The notes beneath the pieces were generated by a model. It searched no databases, was not told where the DNA came from, and saw only the letters and a list, made by a program, of their open reading frames with translations. 64,000 bases of DNA from assembly GCF_000499385.1 (NCBI RefSeq), contig NW_013652137.1:124001-188000 (forward strand), read 5' to 3'. How positions within the stretch are numbered: position 1 is the stretch's first letter; the number at the start of each line of letters is the position of its first letter. Position numbers and translations under genes: made by a program. Positions 58,916 to 64,000 of the stretch are shown in pieces. This DNA is from Eimeria necatrix. Lineage: Eukaryota; Apicomplexa; Conoidasida; Eucoccidiorida; Eimeriidae.

Positions 58916-61435
58916 ATGGGGAAGCTGAGAAGTGACGTGATGCTTGGAGAGGCATGTGCGCCTTCACAAGGTCAGACACGGCTCCTCGGCCCAGTAACGT
59001 CACCGGCAGGAGCCGTAGAGTTCAGCAACTCGTGCTCTCTCAATGTTGCTGTGCCGAGACCCGGATCGTTCACATACTAATAATCTTCCAACATTGCTGT
59101 GCACATCCCTTTCGGCAATGACTTGCTGACCACAGCTAAATCTTGAAATGAGCTCCAAACTCGAACCAAACAAAATTTGCAGCAGCCCCACGCTTTGAGC
59201 TTATTTGCTTATCGTAGCATGGGCAGAGGGAAGCAGTAGGCATGAAAGGGGAGTCACTGCACCTTTTTAGCTGTGATGTCCACTTTGGGAAAAACCATTT
59301 GCGATGTCGTAGACGTTCCAGCATCGCAGAAGTTGAATCAGTCAGAATGACAAAGCATATTCGTGATGGCTTCAGCATGCCCTCTCGAACTACACTGCAT
59401 CAAGGCTTCTATTTATCCACAAGGCTCACGGATTCTTCCAATGTATATTATTTCTGCATCCAGGTGTACCCTCATTGCTGAATCACGCTGAGAAGGAACA
59501 CGCGAGCGCATACACAGCAGCTTTGATGCGTACGTGTACTAGTGAGGAAGCGATACCGCTTGACGAATCCGATTTGGAGGGAGGAGATGAATTATCGGAA
59601 CGACCAAGAAAGATCCACAGCAACTTAAGTCTCTCAGGAAGTCAGTGGCTCCTGCAGGCTGCTGAAACCGTGTTTGGGAGTACATCCATCTCACCCGACA
59701 TAATGACAGAAGAACCTGCCGGACGCAGAAGGCCCTTGCTTTTGGTAGCCGTTGCAGCTGCGATTGAGAAGGAGGCAGAATTTATGAAAAGGGGAAACGA
59801 AGAAGCGCTTCAGCAACATGCTTCGGCGTTTCCAACCCGGAAGCTGCTGCAACAAAGATCGGATGAAGCCTTTGACTTAGTTCGCTTCCTATTGGCTCGT
59901 GGGGCTTCCTTATACATGCCTTCTGAGACTGGCATTTTCCCTCTCGAACACGCAATCAAGAAGCGCAGCTTGAGAGTATGCGTTTTGTTTTGTCAGTCAG
60001 CTTAACTGTCATGAAAGCTACGATGATATCAGCGTTGCATTTTTGCTCCATATAGGATATTTATGATGGAAACCTTTGCCACCATGCCATCATAGATGCA
60101 GAACTGACAGTTGCAAAATGATGAAGGACATTCCTGCTATGGTGAAATCAACTTGTTCAGAGAAATGCAGTACAGCTGGGGAACAAGCAATCAAGAATAT
60201 GACACAATGCGGCGTGCCGTAGCCTTCATAAAAATTCCTGAGTTTGCCCGAGTAGTCAGCACCCAAGTTAATATGGGTTGACAAGTTGTACCGAGTCTCA
60301 ACTCATTATTGACAGGGCTGTACACCACTAGTGAGGCGCGCGTCCGTGTCTGCAGGCAACGGCTTTACTGCTAGGGGCAACACAGTGCTTTGGGGATACG
60401 CTTCAAGACTTGTTTCCACTGCCCAACGGCTTGACTCCTCTACATATCGCAGTGGCGGAAAACGACATCTCTCTAGCTGGTTTTCTGTTAAGTGAACAGT
60501 CACAGAAGTCGCTACACTCCTGCCGAAAATGTCTGGGAAGAGCAGCATCCATTAAATTTCCAGCTGAGATTCTTGGGGGATCCAATCAACCCCATGAGTT
60601 GCACGTTCAATTTCCCATCTGCCGCAGCTGCCTACTTAAATCGCGCGATGATCGTGGGTGTACTGCGGCGTTCTACTGTGGGAGTTACAGCATGCTCAGG
60701 CTCTTGTTAGACAGTGGCACACCACTCGATTCACGTAGCAGCACAGGAGATACATTGCTTCATGCTCTTGTCTACAATGCCCGCCGCTTCGCTTTTCCAA
60801 CCACTGATTGTACTATAAATTTACCTGGGATGATCAACGAAGCGAGCTACACACGATGTGTCAAGTGCAAGTGTCCCGAATGCCAAGGGACGACACCCTC
60901 TCGTGCGCCTGCCGTCTGTCGGATAGTTTTGCTTCTTGAGCGTATAGAAGATAATTCTGCTAAATCCATAATTGATGATAAATCCGAAGGACTGAGCAAG
61001 GCCCATGCTTTCGTCAATGTGCGTAACAAAGCAGGATGGACAGCGCTACATCTAGCGGCAGCCAGAGGATATTCCGATATCTGCAGAGTGAGCAAGGGGA
61101 ACGGATGACGGACTCTCACAGTAATTAGTGAAATTGAACAATTGACTCCCTTCGCCTCTTCACAGCGCGCACCATCTACGGAAGCTCTGGTACAGGGCGG
61201 TAGAATTCGAACGCACCACATGGCTAAATGATACACAAGCTCGGAGACTCAGTACTTGAATGTTTAATCTCTCCATACGATGATGATTGCTTTTTTGTAG
61301 GTTTTGCTCGACTGCGGCGCAGATGCTTGCCTCCGCACCAAGAAACGCAAATTCACACCCGAGAAAGTTGCTGCGCTCAACAAGCATCATTCGACAGCCA
61401 AGTCAGTGAAGAGTAACCACTCTTTGATGCTGTAG
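58916..61435 (+). CDS. Ankyrin-repeat protein
   Basis: Protein-interaction protein of about 477 aa. Exons: 58916-58970, 59464-59975, 60356-61087 and 61301-61435, all in phase. Ankyrin units: FDLVRFLLARGASLYMPSE around residues 155-185; NGLTPLHIAVAENDISLAGF at about 213; GCTAAFYCGSYSMLRLLLDS near 290 with GDTLLHALV; and NKAGWTALHLAAARGYSDIC near 412, continuing into exon 4 as VLLDCGADACLRTKKR. Two Cys-pair clusters (CRKC ... CRSC and CVKCKCPEC) interrupt the repeats and may bind zinc. The first exon (18 codons, weak GTCAGA donor) is the least certain. An alternative last splice at 61402 would join an exon at 61513-61711 and replace the final tail. Partner unknown. Confidence 0.7.
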
Positions 61436-61865
61436 CTCATATGCGTTGACGTTGAGCACCCCAGTCTTCCGCAGAGATACGCATTTCGTAACGAGTACGT
61501 TTGTGCTGTCAGGTTGCTACATGACAACATGTGTACCTCATCTACCAATCTATTTCAGCAGCTGGTCATCAGACTGAGACGAAGCTCCGAGAAGGACCCG
61601 CTCTTGTCCGTGCTGGCACTCTGCTGGATCGGGCTTTTATGTCTGCATTGGCGCGGCGTAGTAGAAGCTCTCCAAGTTTACTTCCCAAACATATTTGGGC
61701 ACTTACAATGAACGTTTAACACATAGTTCAAATTCTGAAGCCTCCGAAACCAACCTGTCAGCCACGTTGAGGCCACGGAAAGCGCGGCAAAAGCTGGTGT
61801 CTGTTCCTCGAAGAAGCAAATGTCTTCTGCTTGCACGATGGTGAAGCCCAAGCTCTTCACCCAAC

Positions 61866-64000
61866 TTAGGTTCTTGGCTCCTTTTTTATGTTGAAGCCCG
61901 CACATGATTTTGTGTGTTTCCATGCACCTTTTGCCTTGTGCGGATGCCTCTTCACCGCTCGCTGCTCAAGCATTTCCGGAACTGTAGGTTGTACGTTGGT
62001 TCTCCTGCGTATGATGAAGGGCGGCACTACAGCACTCTGCTGAGTCCTCCCTTCTGCACAGGCTGGAAAAATTACTCGCTGTACTGGCGGTCGTATAGAA
62101 TCTTGCTGCTCCAATGGCGGGCACTGCATATTCTGTTTCACTGCTTCCCTTACGGCTGGAGCTGAGCGCCGGCGAATGTGTGGTCCAGAAACGAATCTTG
62201 AATCCCGAGGGACAGACTGTATCCATTCAAAAATACTCTGTTGCTCCTTCTGTTGCTCCGCCAAGTCTGTTGCTGGGGGGTATTTCACAGAAGCTACACA
62301 TGATTCATGTAACGTGGAGACAGCATATGAATTGGGTGCATCGGCACCTGAGTGGAAACTCAGTGCCTGCTCTTTTGGGGAGACCCCCAAGATCATTATT
62401 TCCTCACTCCTATGTGCTTTCCTTTGATTTGAATCCATAAGCAAGCGTTTCATTATGTTCCTATCTGTTTCCGCACAGTGTTGGTGCCCCCTTTGTGGCC
62501 ACTCATCCACTTGTGGAGCTTCGCGTTGCTCTGTTTGAGCGTAGCGCTGCCCAGGAAGCAGTAGTCGCGGGTCCGGGGGTACAGGTAGCTCGCCAGGGTC
62601 GAAGTCGCAGCTAAACACTGCGGAAAGAGCAGAGACAGGCAGTATAATGCTGTCACGCCACTTTCCAGGGGGCCCATAACGTGATATTACACACTGTAGC
62701 CTCTAAGAACGCCTGAAACCCACACCCCTGGGAACGAATACGCCCACCTCGCACATAAAGCAGCTCGATAGCTGCATCAGCTACCTTAATCTGGCTACTC
62801 TTTCGAGCCGTTATAGGCATCCCTCCTGAGCATTTAACCAACAAATTACATCCATTAGATCCTATATCCGGATGTAAAGCTGGGCTAGGCTAGCAACATG
62901 AAGAACTAAATAGGCGCAAAGGAGCGCTCCTGCAACGACCTCCTGTTCCTGCTATACAGATGTGAAGACACACTTACTTATGCTGCATATTTTATAAAAG
63001 TCTGACATGCGCGGAACCGTCAAAGATTTCTCTGGTTCTCCATTTATAAAGGGAAAGACGCGCATGGCAGAACCTTGTTGCTGACCATCTTTTGCTTCGC
63101 CCATTAGTGCTTTCTCCTTCACACACTTCAGAGTGACTCTGTAAACCACGTAAGAAAGGCACACCCCAAATGTTCTTCACACACAGAATCGCGCCTATCG
63201 TGAGTGCTAACGTTCACCTATTTTTCTCACCTAATAAAAGGGGCCTCCCTGCAACAAAAACCCATGACCATGTGCAAATCAACAACAAATATACGCGACA
63301 TGCAAGGCCATGCATTTGGAGATAAATTTCATTGGAAAGAGCAAATAAGGTGCTGTGTGCTCAGATGTACTTCGCCGGTGTCGTCTGGTCGACATCTCGC
63401 CTGAAAAACGAAAAAAAGTGCTCGACAGGCGAATCTGGAGAGCCCCCTGATCCACGCACTGCACGAACTGGAGCTGCTGTCCCAATTCCTATGTCGACTC
63501 GTTGAACTCTGTCGCACTTTTCTCGATGTACTACCCAATATCGCGCACCTAGCAAAAGCGCGCATCTGTGTGGACTGTCCTAATAGACCACCACACGGTA
63601 CAAGAGGCAGAGGCAAAAGATGTTGAGAAAATGTGAAGATACTGGGATTCCTTAGTTTACTAAGCCACAACGAGGCCACAAAGCTAAAGTGCTGGAAAAA
63701 AACGCTTCATCTATGCAGCCAACGAATAAAATTTGCCCCGGTCCTGTCCCACCCGTAGGTTCCAGAACGTCTTGCGCTGCAAGCAACACACACACCATAA
63801 AGGCGAATAGAGAGGGCTACAGTAGCCATTCGCGGCCCAAAATGAAGAACTACACCAGGTCAGGAAGAATTACGTATGGTCGGTTAGACCTACTCGGGTG
63901 CACCCAAATGCTCGGACACCGCTGGAGGCATCTTCGTCCTTCACCTTTGTACAGACTAAAGGATCATACACGAAGAAGACCTGCTGGTGTGACTCCACAT
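61866..64000 (-). CDS. Unrecognised protein, 3' exons (5' end beyond right edge)
   Basis: Exons on the minus strand, in phase: 63945->64000, 63753-63776, 63371-63579, 62978-63138, 62748-62825 and 61866-62617. Readable pieces: QQVFFVYDPLVCTK; LLLGARYWVVHREKCDRVQR with VDIGIG; TLKCVKEKALMGEAKDG; RVFPFINGEPEKSLTVPRMS; KVADAAIELLYVR; and a long, basic, Gln/Pro-rich C-terminal exon ending IKKEPRT. The 24-base exon at 63753-63776 is unusual, but the 63371 exon has no in-frame ATG and no room for a start before 63711, so it must be spliced to something upstream. Alternatively a separate gene ends at 63711. The beta-rich N-terminal part could be a PH-like or similar small domain; no family recognised. 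Confidence 0.5.

Overview
The window looks like nuclear DNA of a coccidian apicomplexan, most probably an Eimeria species. The evidence is intron-rich genes with GT-AG introns, exons packed with CAG repeats that give long Gln, Ala and Ser runs, AT-richer intergenic DNA, and typical eukaryotic mitochondrial proteins. There is no operon structure and no CRISPR, rRNA or recognisable tRNA. Exon joins were worked out by hand from donor and acceptor sites, phase and protein similarity, so start codons and terminal exons are less certain than internal exons.

Layout. 1-1108 (-): 5' part of citrate synthase. 2843-4444 (-): four-exon secreted protein. 5351-9467 (-): large Gln-rich protein. 9.5-13.3 kb: mostly non-coding with small repeats. 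13753-16913 (+): two-exon hypothetical protein. 17.7-19.15 kb (-): weak coding segments. 19300-33496 (+): a giant protein of about 4184 aa with a SWIM zinc finger, a sacsin/NO VEIN type HSP90-like ATPase and a NO VEIN C-terminal (DUF3883) nuclease-like domain. 34911-38716 (+): JmjC oxygenase in eleven exons. 38.9-40.2 kb: two weak minus-strand reading frames. 41654-43797 (+): mitochondrial Rieske protein in five exons. 43.8-46.2 kb (+): coding fragments of an unresolved gene, with a 45-base near-perfect palindrome. 47641-53469 (+): 1495-aa hypothetical protein in nine exons. 54034-54360 (-): mitochondrial pyruvate carrier MPC1. 55.4-55.7 kb: recent 149-base tandem duplication. 56217-57749 (-): secreted Tyr/Ser/Thr-rich protein. 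58916-61435 (+): ankyrin-repeat protein. 61866 to the right edge (-): 3' exons of an unrecognised gene.

Three genes (citrate synthase, Rieske, MPC1) serve mitochondrial pyruvate use, the TCA cycle and respiration, but they are dispersed and show no sign of joint regulation. The most notable locus is the NO VEIN-like gene: ATPase and nuclease-like modules at the two ends of a very long protein, with a SWIM finger whose reconstruction across an intron confirms the gene model.
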